Origin: Candidatus Poribacteria bacterium
GTDB taxonomy: Bacteria; Poribacteria; WGA-4E; WGA-3G
NCBI GenBank assembly: GCA_012270795.1
Contig: JAAXHO010000115.1
Span: 1 to 64,000, forward strand
Length of the DNA stretch: 64,000 bases
Direction of reading: 5' to 3'
Under the pieces are notes generated by a model that was not told the origin of the DNA, ran no database searches, and saw only the letters and a program-made list of their open reading frames with translations. The first letter of the stretch is position 1. Every line of letters starts with the position of its first letter. A program made the position numbers and the translations under genes. Positions 1 to 9,103 of this stretch are shown in pieces.

Positions 1-205
1 TGTCACGCCAGTGGCACCGCTGGGTAGCTATGTGCGGAATGGAGAAACGCTGAAAGCATATAAGCGTGAAACCAACCTCAAGATAAGATATCCCACAACG
101 TTAAGTTGGTAAGGCTCCTTCGAGATAAGGAGGTTGATAGGCCAGATGTGTACACCGTGCGAGCGGTTCAGCTAACTGGTACTAATAAGCCGAGGGCTTG
201 ATAAC
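1..205 (+). rRNA. 23S ribosomal RNA, 3' end (partial)
   Basis: This is the last ~200 bases of the large-subunit rRNA; the rest lies upstream of the window. It shows the conserved domain VI end: the stretch around 15-70 (ctgggtagctatgtgcggaa, then aacgctgaaagcat) and the 3' terminal block near 176-200 (actggtactaataagccga, then gggcttga). The exact 3' end cannot be fixed because the processing stem partner is outside the window. It sits about 55 bases before 5S rRNA, in normal operon order, with no tRNA between them. Confidence 0.96.
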
Positions 206-260
206 TTATTTTTCTCTACCGTTCCTCATACCTATACAGTTGTCAAATATTCATAAACAC

Positions 261-381
<121 letters not shown>

Positions 382-388
382 ACCTCTC

Positions 389-418
389 AAAAGGGCAGGC
401 ATCACACCTGCCCTTTTA
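389..418 (+). terminator. Intrinsic terminator of the rRNA operon
   Basis: GC-rich hairpin aaaagggcaggc / gcctgcccttttwith a short loop (arms about 389-400 and 406-417), with the T run at the end of the right arm. It lies directly behind 5S rRNA, as expected for the end of the operon. Confidence 0.9.
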
Positions 419-536
419 ATACTTAACTTTTTCAGGCGCACTGAACCTATGAGTTCATAATCAAATTTACGTTAAATTAACGCTTGCATTTCTCTATTAG
501 ACAACATCTTTATCTTTTACTCAATATAAGTTCAAA

Positions 537-1319
537 ATGAAAAATTCTGAATACATCAATACTATCAAACAAGGCGATTGCATTGAGTTGATGTCAAAAA
601 TGCCGGATGCGTGGGTTGATCTTGTCATAACAGATCCGCCTTTTGCCATCGATTTCAAAGCAGCTCGGAACAACTACAATCGGACAGGTAATCGTGTACT
701 TGAAGGTTACAATGAAATAGAAGGAAGGGATTATCTCGCCTTCACACTTAAATGGTTGTCAGAAGCAACACGAATGCTAAAAGATTCTGGAAGTATGTAT
801 ATCTTCTCTGGTTGGAATTATCTCAAAGACATTCTGATTGCAATTGATACATGTGGTCTCACGACAGTTAATCATCTAATTTGGAAATATCAGTTTGGCG
901 TTGTGACCAAACGTAAATATGTTACTTCTCACTACCATTGTCTCTTCCTATGTAAGAACGACAAAAAACGACAATTTTACCCATACCGTCGCTTTAGTAA
1001 GGATGAGAAGACTAATAACGGGGGATCGGCACACTATAAAGACAAAGAAGATGTATGGGAAATCAAGAGAGAATATTGGCAAGGTGCTGTAAAGACACCG
1101 ACAAAATTGCCAGCTGAACTGATTGAAAAAATCCTTGATTATTCAAGTCAGAAGGGCGATGTTGTTTTAGATCTGTTTTTGGGTTCTGGACAGGTTTCAG
1201 TCGTTAGCAAAATGAAGGGACGGTGTTATATCGGTTTTGAAATTGTACCTGCATATTATGAATTTACACGCGAAAGACTTGAGTCAGGGAAATACTTGAT
1301 AGAGAGTATCGGATATTAA
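537..1319 (+). CDS. Site-specific DNA methyltransferase, beta-type motif order
   Basis: 260-aa adenine-N6 or cytosine-N4 DNA methyltransferase. The catalytic motif IV comes first (TDPPF at residues 32-36) and the AdoMet-binding motif I comes last (DLFLGSGQV at 212-220, preceded by KTPTKLPAELIEKIL at 187-201, which matches the motif X/HPTxKP region). That order defines the beta class. The size is typical of small phage-type or orphan enzymes with a very short target-recognition segment. No restriction endonuclease gene is adjacent, so an orphan (regulatory or selfish-remnant) role is likely. A second methyltransferase gene lies at 4615. The start ATG has no good ribosome-binding site. Modified base and target sequence cannot be read from the sequence. 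Confidence 0.88.
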   Translation: MKNSEYINTIKQGDCIELMSKMPDAWVDLVITDPPFAIDFKAARNNYNRTGNRVLEGYNEIEGRDYLAFTLKWLSEATRMLKDSGSMYIFSGWNYLKDILIAIDTCGLTTVNHLIWKYQFGVVTKRKYVTSHYHCLFLCKNDKKRQFYPYRRFSKDEKTNNGGSAHYKDKEDVWEIKREYWQGAVKTPTKLPAELIEKILDYSSQKGDVVLDLFLGSGQVSVVSKMKGRCYIGFEIVPAYYEFTRERLESGKYLIESIGY

Positions 1320-1345
1320 AACAACTATACACAGCGAGGTGCCCC

Positions 1346-2986
1346 ATGCGTAATAGACCCCCAACAATCGGTGAATACCTACTCAAAAAACTCAAAAGTT
1401 ACGACATTGAACACATCTTTGGCATCCCTGGCGATTATGTGTTGCGTTTCTACAACCTCATTGAGCAAAGCGACATTCAACACATCGGCATGACACGAGA
1501 AGACGCAGCGGGATATGCCACTGATGCCTACGCACGCACAAAAGGGATGGGAGCTGCATGTATTACTTACTGTGTCGGTGGTCTGTCTATGGTAAATGCA
1601 GTCGCGGGTGCTTATGCGGAAAAATCACCCGTAGTTGTGGTTAGCGGAGCACCAGGTATCAAGGAACGTGGAACAGACGCACTCCTTCACCACAAAGTCA
1701 GAGATTTTCACACACAGCAACGTATCTATGACGAAATCACCGTCGCTACGGCTTTGCTTGATGAACCGTTTACCGCATTCAACGAAATTGATCGAGTGCT
1801 TGACGCTGTGTATCACTACAAACGTCCGGGATACATAGAACTTCCTCGTGATATGGTAGATGTACGTGGCACGCTCTATCGGCGTCCCACAACGGGCGGA
1901 CGCGTTAGCGATCCAGAAACGTTGAATGCTGCTGTTGAAGATGCAGTTAAGTTCATCAATCAAAGTAAGAACCCAGTCATCCTTGCTGGTGTAGAACTCC
2001 ACAGATTTGGGTATCAAGACAAATTACTTACCCTCGTTGAAGAAAAACGTATCCCTGTTGTCGCAACGTTACTGGGCAAATCTGTGATTCCAGAGTCACA
2101 TCCCCTTTATTTAGGTATTTATGAAGGCGCAATGGGGAGGAATGAAATTAGAGAATTTGTTGAGGATTCGGATTGTGTGATTATCCTCGGAGCATTCATG
2201 ACCGATGTAAATCTTGGGATTTACACCGCAAACCTTGACCGATCCCGTTCAATCTATGCAACATCAGAGAAAATAAATGTCCGTTACCATACCTATGAAG
2301 CGGTGATGTTTGATGATTTTATTGATGGATTGAATTGCCAAAAACTCCGCAAACGTAAAAAGCCAAACTTAAGCTGGGTGTCCCCAAATACAGAACCGTT
2401 TAAAGTTAAACCGAACTCCCCATTGAAAGTTAAACGACTGTTCAAACATCTTAATGAATTCATTACTGATGAAGTGACAGTCATAGCCGATGTCGGAGAT
2501 AGTCTCTTTGGCGCAGCAGAATTGGTTATACAGCAACACACCAACTTCTTGAGTCCTGCCTACTATACCTCAATGGGTTTCGCGGTACCAGCCTCCATCG
2601 GTGCACAACTCAGCACACCGAACACCCGTCCACTCGTGATTGTTGGCGATGGTGCATTCCAAATGACAGGGACAGAGTTGTCAACGACAGTTCGATATGG
2701 GTTGAACCCGATAGTGCTTCTGTTGAATAACCATGGATACGGAACGGAACGGCATCTGCTTGAAGGTGATTTCAACGATATAGGGTGTTGGAATTATAGC
2801 TGCATGCCTTCACTCTTTAGTTCAGGACGAGGGTTTCACGTACGGACAGAAGGTGAGTTTGAGGAGGCAATGAAAACTGCCTTTGCTGAAACACAGCAAT
2901 TTACACTTATTGAAGCGGAACTTGAAAAATTAGATAGGTCACCAGCCCTTGCCCGTTTAGCAGAACGCATGTCTAAAACGGTCTGA
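1346..2986 (+). CDS. Thiamine-diphosphate-dependent 2-keto-acid (pyruvate/indolepyruvate-type) decarboxylase
   Basis: 546-aa cytosolic ThDP enzyme, the usual length for the pyruvate/indolepyruvate/phenylpyruvate decarboxylase family. Visible elements: the cofactor-activating Glu52 in GMTREDAAGYATDAYARTKG; the paired His115-His116 (LLHHK) that mark keto-acid decarboxylases as opposed to acetolactate synthases; and the ThDP/Mg-binding motif starting VGDGAF near 432 and closing with LLNNHGYG near 460. It converts a 2-keto acid to an aldehyde plus CO2. Which keto acid (pyruvate, indolepyruvate, branched-chain) cannot be decided. It starts 26 bases behind the methyltransferase with a weak purine-rich site (cgaggtgcccc) before the ATG. 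No dehydrogenase partner is next to it. Confidence 0.88.
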   Translation: MRNRPPTIGEYLLKKLKSYDIEHIFGIPGDYVLRFYNLIEQSDIQHIGMTREDAAGYATDAYARTKGMGAACITYCVGGLSMVNAVAGAYAEKSPVVVVSGAPGIKERGTDALLHHKVRDFHTQQRIYDEITVATALLDEPFTAFNEIDRVLDAVYHYKRPGYIELPRDMVDVRGTLYRRPTTGGRVSDPETLNAAVEDAVKFINQSKNPVILAGVELHRFGYQDKLLTLVEEKRIPVVATLLGKSVIPESHPLYLGIYEGAMGRNEIREFVEDSDCVIILGAFMTDVNLGIYTANLDRSRSIYATSEKINVRYHTYEAVMFDDFIDGLNCQKLRKRKKPNLSWVSPNTEPFKVKPNSPLKVKRLFKHLNEFITDEVTVIADVGDSLFGAAELVIQQHTNFLSPAYYTSMGFAVPASIGAQLSTPNTRPLVIVGDGAFQMTGTELSTTVRYGLNPIVLLLNNHGYGTERHLLEGDFNDIGCWNYSCMPSLFSSGRGFHVRTEGEFEEAMKTAFAETQQFTLIEAELEKLDRSPALARLAERMSKTV

Positions 2987-3016
2987 CACTTACAACTACT
3001 AATCTGTCTGCCAACA

Positions 3017-3180
3017 GGCAGAGGTATTCAATTGTCGATTAAGCACACATTCTAACTTATGTTTCCTAAGGTAGGAGTGACCTCTGGTCGCGACCGGAGG
3101 TCGCTCCTACAGAAACTGGGGAAATCGGGGATGAAAACCTTTCTTACAAGAGTCCATTTTGACAATTGAATGCTTCTGCC
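3017..3180. repeat. MITE-like element: CAGAGG...TTCAATTGTC ends around a GTAGGAGCGACC palindrome
   Basis: Fills most of the gap between the decarboxylase and the maturase. Outer inverted repeats of 20 bases (ggcagaggtattcaattgtc at 3017-3036; gacaattgaatgcttctgcc at 3161-3180; two mismatches). In the centre is a near-perfect palindrome with 20-base arms (3071-3090 and 3091-3110, starting gtaggagtgacc). Same ends, different core and almost the same length (163 bp) as the element at 51663. The same core inside different ends occurs at 18151. No coding capacity. Confidence 0.8.
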
Positions 3181-3263
3181 TAACAGAATAAACACTTTTC
3201 ACTTGTGGAATCATGCACAATGTGCTAAACTTATTCCAAAATACAATGCAGGAGGAGAAATAA

Positions 3264-4571
3264 ATGGTTCAAGCCAAACCCCCACGCGCATTTCATGTCA
3301 TGACAAAACCCATCGGACCCATCTGCAACTTAGATTGCGAATACTGCTTTTATCTGGATAAAGAGAAATTATATCCTGAAGCCCGTTCATTCCGTATGCA
3401 AGACGATACTCTGGAAAATTACGTCAAGCAGTATATTGAGGCACAACAGGTAAACGAAGTGACGTTTGCGTGGCAAGGAGGCGAACCTACACTGATGGGT
3501 GTGGATTTTTTCCGGCAAGCTGTCAGATATCAATACAAATATAGACGCTCCGGTATGACAATACAGAATACATTTCAAACTAACGCTACACTACTTGATG
3601 ATGAATGGGGACAATTCTTCAAACAAAACAAATTCCTAATTGGTATAAGTATTGATGGACCACCAGAAATACACGACAAATATAGATATGACAAACGCGG
3701 TCGTCCCTCATCGCATCAAGTCATACGAGGATTGGAGATATTACAGAAGCATAAGGTTGATTATAACGTGCTATGTGTCGTCAACAGACATAATGCTGAT
3801 TATCCGAAAGAGGTGTATTTATATTTCAAGGGGCTTGGCGTGGAGTTTATGCAATTTATTCCGGCAGTTGAGCATTTTGATGGCGAAAATGTGTCCCCGC
3901 GTTCTGTCACAGCAAAACAATACGGGAAATTCCTATCTACTATTTTTGATGAGTGGGTGGTGAGTGACATCGGAAAAATATACGTCCAGATTTTTGATGT
4001 CGCATTAGAAGCGTGGTTGGGGTATAACCCAAGTCTCTGTGTCTTCAACGAAACGTGTGGCGATGCAATGGCTATTGAACATAACGGTGATCTCTATTCC
4101 TGCGACCATTACGTCACACCTGATTACTTCATCGGCAACATTGAAGAGACTTCAATAGCAGACATGGTAGATTCACCGTTTCAACGCAAATTTGGCACTG
4201 ATAAACGCGACACACTCCCAGAATATTGTAAAAAATGTGAAGTCAAATTCGTCTGCAACGGTGGCTGCCCTAAAAACCGAATTATCAAGACACCTGATGG
4301 AGAGGAAGGTCTTAACTACCTTTGTGAGGGGTATAAGCATTTTTTCAAACATATTGATGAACCGATGAAACTCATGGCTGAGGCACTTCAGGCAGGTAAA
4401 CCCGCAAATAGTATCATACCCACAATGCGGGAACGTCAACGAGGGAAAAGTAAAAGTAACCCTGTTAGAACACAGACAATTTCAACCTTATCGCAGAAAG
4501 TTGGACGAAACTCACCTTGCCCGTGCGGTAATGGTCGAAAATATAAGCAGTGCTGTTTAAATAAAACATAG
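3264..4571 (+). CDS. Anaerobic sulfatase-maturating enzyme (radical SAM/SPASM) with SEC-C tail
   Basis: 435 aa. The radical-SAM cluster Cys21-x3-Cys25-x2-Cys28 (PICNLDCEYCFY) is followed by the barrel. A SPASM domain supplies the Cys ligands of two auxiliary 4Fe-4S clusters: CVFNETCGD near 259-267, CDHYV, then CKKCEVKFVCNGGCPKNR, and a last Cys in YLCEGYKH. This is the anSME pattern: oxidation of an active-site Cys (or Ser) of a sulfatase to formylglycine. The C-terminus adds a SEC-C zinc motif (NSPCPCGNGRKYKQCC), as many family members do. The ATG at 3264 is chosen because ggagga lies at 3251-3256. Its likely client is the Cys-type sulfatase at 5850. Confidence 0.93.
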   Translation: MVQAKPPRAFHVMTKPIGPICNLDCEYCFYLDKEKLYPEARSFRMQDDTLENYVKQYIEAQQVNEVTFAWQGGEPTLMGVDFFRQAVRYQYKYRRSGMTIQNTFQTNATLLDDEWGQFFKQNKFLIGISIDGPPEIHDKYRYDKRGRPSSHQVIRGLEILQKHKVDYNVLCVVNRHNADYPKEVYLYFKGLGVEFMQFIPAVEHFDGENVSPRSVTAKQYGKFLSTIFDEWVVSDIGKIYVQIFDVALEAWLGYNPSLCVFNETCGDAMAIEHNGDLYSCDHYVTPDYFIGNIEETSIADMVDSPFQRKFGTDKRDTLPEYCKKCEVKFVCNGGCPKNRIIKTPDGEEGLNYLCEGYKHFFKHIDEPMKLMAEALQAGKPANSIIPTMRERQRGKSKSNPVRTQTISTLSQKVGRNSPCPCGNGRKYKQCCLNKT

Positions 4572-4614
4572 TCAATATTTGAATTGCTTTTTTGCGACAG
4601 AACACGTTACTACT

Positions 4615-5840
4615 ATGCATCAAATACAGAGTGATTTGGTTTCCTTCCGAGAATTAGTTCCTGAAATCAACGACACGGGATATTTGACACACGCAATTTT
4701 CTATTACCCCGCAAAGTTCATACCGCAAGTTGTTAGATACGCTATAAACACTTTTACAAAGGAAGAGGACTGGATTATTGACCCGTTTGCCGGTTCAGGA
4801 ACAGTAGGACTGGAGGCATATTTGTGCAAACGCAACGCATTATTACTTGACCTGAATCCGCTTTTGAATTACATCATCCCACTTAAAATATATCCCAACA
4901 AAGAACGACTGAATAAGGGACGTTTATGTGAGTTATTAGAAGGAATGGAGCAATCAGTACATCCTTTCATGCCAAAATGGTCAAATGTTGAATACTGGTA
5001 TCCACAGGAAATGTTGGAGACACTATCAAAGTATTGGGGATTTGCCAAGAACATTGAACAGAATTCTTATTCACAGATTATAGAATCCGTTTTGCTAAAA
5101 ACCAGTAAGCATTTCTCCTATGCAGAACACCGAATTCCCAAACTATACAGATCAAAACGGAAGAAAAGTTATATTGAAGACCTACTGAAAGCAGAATGGA
5201 AAGATAAACTGAAAGAAATGGTTTGCACGCTATCTTTAAAAACGCTACAAGACATCAACAACTTCATTAGCATAACGCAAAAACACAAGAATAGAGTTGA
5301 GTACAAAGGTGGCATTGATTCATCCTACTATCAAGTTGGTCATGCATGTGATGCACTCATTACATCACCGCCATACCTACAGGCACAGGAATATATCCGC
5401 ACAGCGAAAATGGACCTGTTCTGGTTAGGTTATATTCCGAAGAAGAAATCCGAAAATTAGCACGACTTGAAATACCGTATCGTAAAGCAGATAGAATCAT
5501 ACAGACAAAAACATTGGATACAATCAGAACCGTTTTAGAACGAAAAGACCTTATAGACTTATTAGATTCCTATTTTTGCCACACCATCAACGCAATTGAA
5601 AATTCAATGAATTCCCTCAAATCTAACGCAACCGCCTGTATCTTCGTAGGCAACCCTTCAATTGATGGCATAAAGGTAGAAATCTGGAGAATTCTAGTGG
5701 AATACTTTACACAACGTGGATTCATATTTGAGAAGGTCTATGAAGATAAAATAAAAACAAGACAACTGTTTGGTGCTCGGAAAAACAAGAACCCCGAAGG
5801 AATGAAATCAGAATACTTACTGATATTACGAAAGGCATAA
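4615..5840 (+). pseudogene. DNA methyltransferase (motif I before TSPPY), interrupted by a frameshift
   Basis: The 5' part (from ATG 4615) holds motif I, DPFAGSGTVGLEAYL, followed about 180 residues later by motif IV, TSPPYLQAQEY. This gives an alpha/gamma-type order, and TSPPY favours cytosine-N4 methylation. The first frame stops at 5460. The protein clearly continues in another frame from about 5430 (YSEEEIRKLARLEIPYR and on) to a stop at 5840. The break sits at a TATAT stretch (5431-5435) and looks like two extra bases. It could be a true pseudogene or a base-call error. A TTG at 4579 would extend the start, but ATG 4615 precedes the conserved N-terminus directly. No restriction gene is nearby. 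Confidence 0.8.
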
Positions 5841-5849
5841 AGGAGATTT

Positions 5850-7361
5850 ATGGATAACACCCGACCGAACATATTGCTAATCACAAGTGACCAACAACAT
5901 TGGAACACATTGGGATGTCTAAACCCAGAAATTCAGACACCCCATTTAGATGCGATGGCACAGGATGGTACCCTCTTCCATCGCGCTTACTGTCCAAACC
6001 CAACCTGCACACCGACCCGCGCCTCCATCATAACTGGAAAGTATCCTAGCCAACACGGTGCCTGGTCTCTCGGAACAAAACTCTTGGAAGATGAACATAC
6101 CGTCGGTGAAGATTTCATGGATGCTGGCTACAGAACTGCTCTTGTGGGTAAAGCACATTTCCAACCTCTGCGCGGTTCCGATGAATTCCCATCTCTGGAA
6201 TCTTATCCTATCCTGCAAGACTTAGATTTTTGGAGAAACTTTAGTGATCCATTTTACGGATTTGAGCATGTGGAACTGGCGCGGAATCATGCCGATGAAG
6301 CACACGTGGGTCAGCACTACGCAATATGGATGGAAGAAAAAGGCTGCACCAATTGGCGTGACTATTTTTCACCTCCTACAGGCAACGCTAAGGGACAATA
6401 CAGAAAATGGCCAATTCCTGAAGAATTTCACTACGATACCTGGATTGCAGAACGCACAAACGCACTTATGGAACAATATCAACAGAACGGAGAGAACTTT
6501 TTCCTGTGGGCAAGTTTCTTTGATCCGCACCCAAAATACCTTGTGCCTGAACCGTGGGACACTATGTATGATCCAGCAGCATTAACGGTTCCATCTGTAA
6601 CAGAAGGTGAACATGACAATAACCCACTGCATTTCCAGATGACGCAACAACGCAAACCGGACTTCTCCGAATGGCGTGAAACAGGCAAAGGTATTCACGG
6701 CTTCAGGTCCCATCTACGGGATAGAGATGAACTTGCAAAGGACATTGCTGTTTACTACGGCATGGTCAGCCTGATGGATAAGTACATCGGTGAAATCTTG
6801 GGAAAATTTGACGAACTCGGTCTCGCTGATAACACGCTGGTAGTCTTCACCTCTGATCATGGACACTTCTATGGACAGCATGGACTCATTGCAAAAGGTG
6901 CTTTCCATTACGAAGATGTGATACGCGTGCCTTTTCTCGTACGGTATCCGGGTGTTGTTCCTGCTGGAAAACAATCCGATGCGTTGCAGACATTAGTAGA
7001 TTTAGCTCCAACTTTCCTCAGTGCTGCTGGGATTGACATTCCGCTACAGATGACTGGCGTAGACCAAACACCTGTTTGGTATAGTCAGGAAGACCAAGCA
7101 CGTGACCATATCATCGTTGAAAACCACCATGAACCGACAACTGTTCACGTAAAGACTTATGTGGATGACCGCTATAAACTTACCGTTTATTACAATCGGG
7201 ATTATGGAGAGTTGTTTGACATGCATGATGATCCAGGTGAAATCAATAATCTATGGAATTCACCTAATCATACTGAATTAAAGGCGGAGTTAGTGATGAA
7301 ACTGTTGTTCGCGGAAATGGGAAAAGAGTCGCTGCCTGTTCCGAGAACATCAGGAGCATAA
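5850..7361 (+). CDS. Cys-type sulfatase (arylsulfatase family S1)
   Basis: 503-aa alkaline-phosphatase-fold sulfatase. The formylglycine signature C-T-P-T-R-A-S lies at residues 53-59, with Cys as the residue to be oxidised. Metal ligands are visible as TSDQQ at 12-16 and SDHGHFYGQHG near 335. The C-terminal YNRDYGELFDMHDDPGEINN is typical of the family. There is no signal peptide, so action in the cytoplasm or use of another export route is implied. An aggag box at 5841-5845 supports ATG 5850. The anSME at 3264 is the likely activator, so the pair works without the oxygen-dependent FGE. Substrate unknown; sulfated polysaccharide or mucin-like sugars are typical for this family. Confidence 0.93.
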   Translation: MDNTRPNILLITSDQQHWNTLGCLNPEIQTPHLDAMAQDGTLFHRAYCPNPTCTPTRASIITGKYPSQHGAWSLGTKLLEDEHTVGEDFMDAGYRTALVGKAHFQPLRGSDEFPSLESYPILQDLDFWRNFSDPFYGFEHVELARNHADEAHVGQHYAIWMEEKGCTNWRDYFSPPTGNAKGQYRKWPIPEEFHYDTWIAERTNALMEQYQQNGENFFLWASFFDPHPKYLVPEPWDTMYDPAALTVPSVTEGEHDNNPLHFQMTQQRKPDFSEWRETGKGIHGFRSHLRDRDELAKDIAVYYGMVSLMDKYIGEILGKFDELGLADNTLVVFTSDHGHFYGQHGLIAKGAFHYEDVIRVPFLVRYPGVVPAGKQSDALQTLVDLAPTFLSAAGIDIPLQMTGVDQTPVWYSQEDQARDHIIVENHHEPTTVHVKTYVDDRYKLTVYYNRDYGELFDMHDDPGEINNLWNSPNHTELKAELVMKLLFAEMGKESLPVPRTSGA

Positions 7362-7365
7362 TTCA

Positions 7366-7394
7366 TTGATGGTAGTTATACGTTGTGGTATACT
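7366..7394 (+). promoter_or_regulatory. Predicted sigma70-type promoter with extended -10
   Basis: TTGATG at 7366-7371, 17-base spacer, TATACT at 7389-7394 preceded by TGG (extended -10). It lies behind the sulfatase stop and 78 bases before the Uma2 start, and would drive that gene alone. Prediction from spacing and consensus only. Confidence 0.5.
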
Positions 7395-7472
7395 ATTATG
7401 AAAGTTTTACTACAATATAAGGCAAATTGACGCATACTGCATTTAGAATCTTTGTTACTTTTAGGAGATGGT

Positions 7473-8186
7473 ATGATGATGCGAAAAATACAGTCTGCAC
7501 CGACAATCTACTATCCCGAATCAGACGGTAAACCAATGGCAGAAACAGATAAACATCGCGATTTAATGGTGGCTATCATTCAGATGCTGCAATACTATTT
7601 CAGGAATAAACCTGTATATGTTTCGGGAAACCTATTGATATATTACGAACAAGGTAATATCAAGAAATGTGTTGCGCCGGATGTCTTCGTTGTTTTTGGT
7701 GTATCCAAGAAACGCTGCCGCACTTATCTAACATGGGAAGAAGGCAACACACCCGATTTTGTTCTGGAACTCGCAAGTCCAAGCACTTTTAGAGAGGATA
7801 TGCGTAAAAAGAAGGATCTCTATGCGTCTGTTCTCGGAGTCAAAGAATACTATATTTACGATCCTTACGGTGAGATAAATCCGTATTTTATTGGGTTTCG
7901 GTTAATAGACGGAGAGTATCAAGAGATAGACTTTGTCAATGATCGTTTGAACTCCGAAGTGTTGAATTTGGAACTGGGTGGACATGATGGTAAATTAAGG
8001 CTATATGACCCTAAAACTGAACAATGGCTGCAACCACCACCAGAACGGGTAGAAGACGCTGAAGAACGTGCACAAACTGCTGAAGAACGTGCACAACAGG
8101 AAGCTGCTGCCAGACAGAATCTTGAAGCAGAACTAACTAAGGTGCTATTGGAAATTGAACAACTACGCGAAAAGTCAGGTAGTTGA
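7473..8186 (+). CDS. Uma2/DUF820-family PD-(D/E)XK endonuclease-like protein
   Basis: About 237 aa from ATG 7473, chosen because aggag lies at 7463-7467; a longer TTG start at 7452 is less likely. The DUF820 core is clear: VAPDVFVVFG, then a PDFVLELASPST strand with the acidic/ELASPST active-site signature, followed by DMRKKKDLYASVLGVKEYYI. The C-terminal ~45 residues form a charged coiled coil with a repeated AEERAQ unit (tandem 21-base DNA repeats near 8058-8099). The family is greatly expanded in cyanobacteria and multicellular-type bacteria. Its biological role is unknown. It converges on the PhyH gene. Confidence 0.85.
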   Translation: MMMRKIQSAPTIYYPESDGKPMAETDKHRDLMVAIIQMLQYYFRNKPVYVSGNLLIYYEQGNIKKCVAPDVFVVFGVSKKRCRTYLTWEEGNTPDFVLELASPSTFREDMRKKKDLYASVLGVKEYYIYDPYGEINPYFIGFRLIDGEYQEIDFVNDRLNSEVLNLELGGHDGKLRLYDPKTEQWLQPPPERVEDAEERAQTAEERAQQEAAARQNLEAELTKVLLEIEQLREKSGS

Positions 8187-8243
8187 GGACAAACTTCTTA
8201 GTTGAATCAAGTTGCAGGTTTCAAGATTCTGCGGAATAAACGG

Positions 8244-9065
8244 TTAATATCTGCGCTTCCAGTGCCAACTATCACTACCAGAAATCAACGGACGAATATC
8301 TTCAGGAAGTGTCTCAATAAATTCTGGACTTACTTCATTACCAGGCCACTCGCGCACCATCGGTGGTGTATAACCTGCTATCAGTATAACCCGTTCCTTA
8401 TCGCTTCGTATAGCAGTGGTGCTGTGAATGAGTGCTTCCGCAAAAAGTAACACTGAACCCGCAGACGCTTCTACCTGATAGATGAGTTTGTCATCGGAGA
8501 GTGCGGCTTCAATCATCTCTTTTTGGTTCCACGTCAGACGGTGACTGCCCGGTATTACGCACGTCCCTCCATCATCAGGACCTACATCAGTCAGATAAGC
8601 CAACGTTTTCACAAAAATACAATGGAACTTGTCCTGTTCCATATAGGTGCCCCAACCGTGTTTTGTGCCACGATGGAAACCGGTTGGGTTGTAACGTCGT
8701 TTGTGAAGTTCATCTAAATCTTGATCAAGATTCCTTCTGTTGATTATAGCCTCTGTCTCTTCAAGGCGGACTTTACCACCGACGACCTCCTCTACAAAGG
8801 GGACAAGTTTAGGGTGTGCGGCATATTCCAGCAACGCAGGATCATATTCAACGAGATTTCCCATGTGTGCATGGTGTTCACCCCGCCAATTGCAATAAAC
8901 CCTTGTGTCGTCAAGATTCTCAGATGCTTTAATTCTATAGAGCGCGTCCTTCATCCGCTCAATTTCATCAGTGGTAAGGACGTTCTCCAACAGAACGAAT
9001 CCATAAATATCAAAATGCAACCTTTGTGCAGATGTGAGATGCGCATTTCCATTGTCCATAACCAT
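8244..9065 (-). CDS. PhyH-family protein with HxG in place of the HxD iron motif
   Basis: 273 aa, jelly-roll PhyH fold: HFDIYGFVLLENVL at 17-30 (typical N-terminus), VKTLAYLTDVGPDDGGTCVI at 152-171, PGSHR at 172-176, distal His214 in ALIHSTT, and Arg225 (DKERVIL) for the 2-oxoglutarate carboxylate. Where family members carry H-x-D, this one reads F-H131-R-G133. The spacing to the next strand (about 21 residues) fits the human phytanoyl-CoA hydroxylase layout. Loss of the carboxylate is known in non-haem iron halogenases such as SyrB2 and WelO5. It is also possible that another residue fills the site. The second PhyH protein at 12771 keeps H-x-D. The start is ATG 9065 or 9059; neither has a strong RBS. 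Confidence 0.85.
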   Translation of the reverse strand: MVMDNGNAHLTSAQRLHFDIYGFVLLENVLTTDEIERMKDALYRIKASENLDDTRVYCNWRGEHHAHMGNLVEYDPALLEYAAHPKLVPFVEEVVGGKVRLEETEAIINRRNLDQDLDELHKRRYNPTGFHRGTKHGWGTYMEQDKFHCIFVKTLAYLTDVGPDDGGTCVIPGSHRLTWNQKEMIEAALSDDKLIYQVEASAGSVLLFAEALIHSTTAIRSDKERVILIAGYTPPMVREWPGNEVSPEFIETLPEDIRPLISGSDSWHWKRRY

Positions 9066-9103
9066 TACCTAAATCGTGTGGAATAGTGTCTGAATGCGTT
9101 ACC

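Noticed and set aside
5431-5460. Programmed frameshift in the methyltransferase
   Set aside because: The site is a TATAT run without slippery heptamer or downstream stem; a simple two-base insertion or error is more likely.
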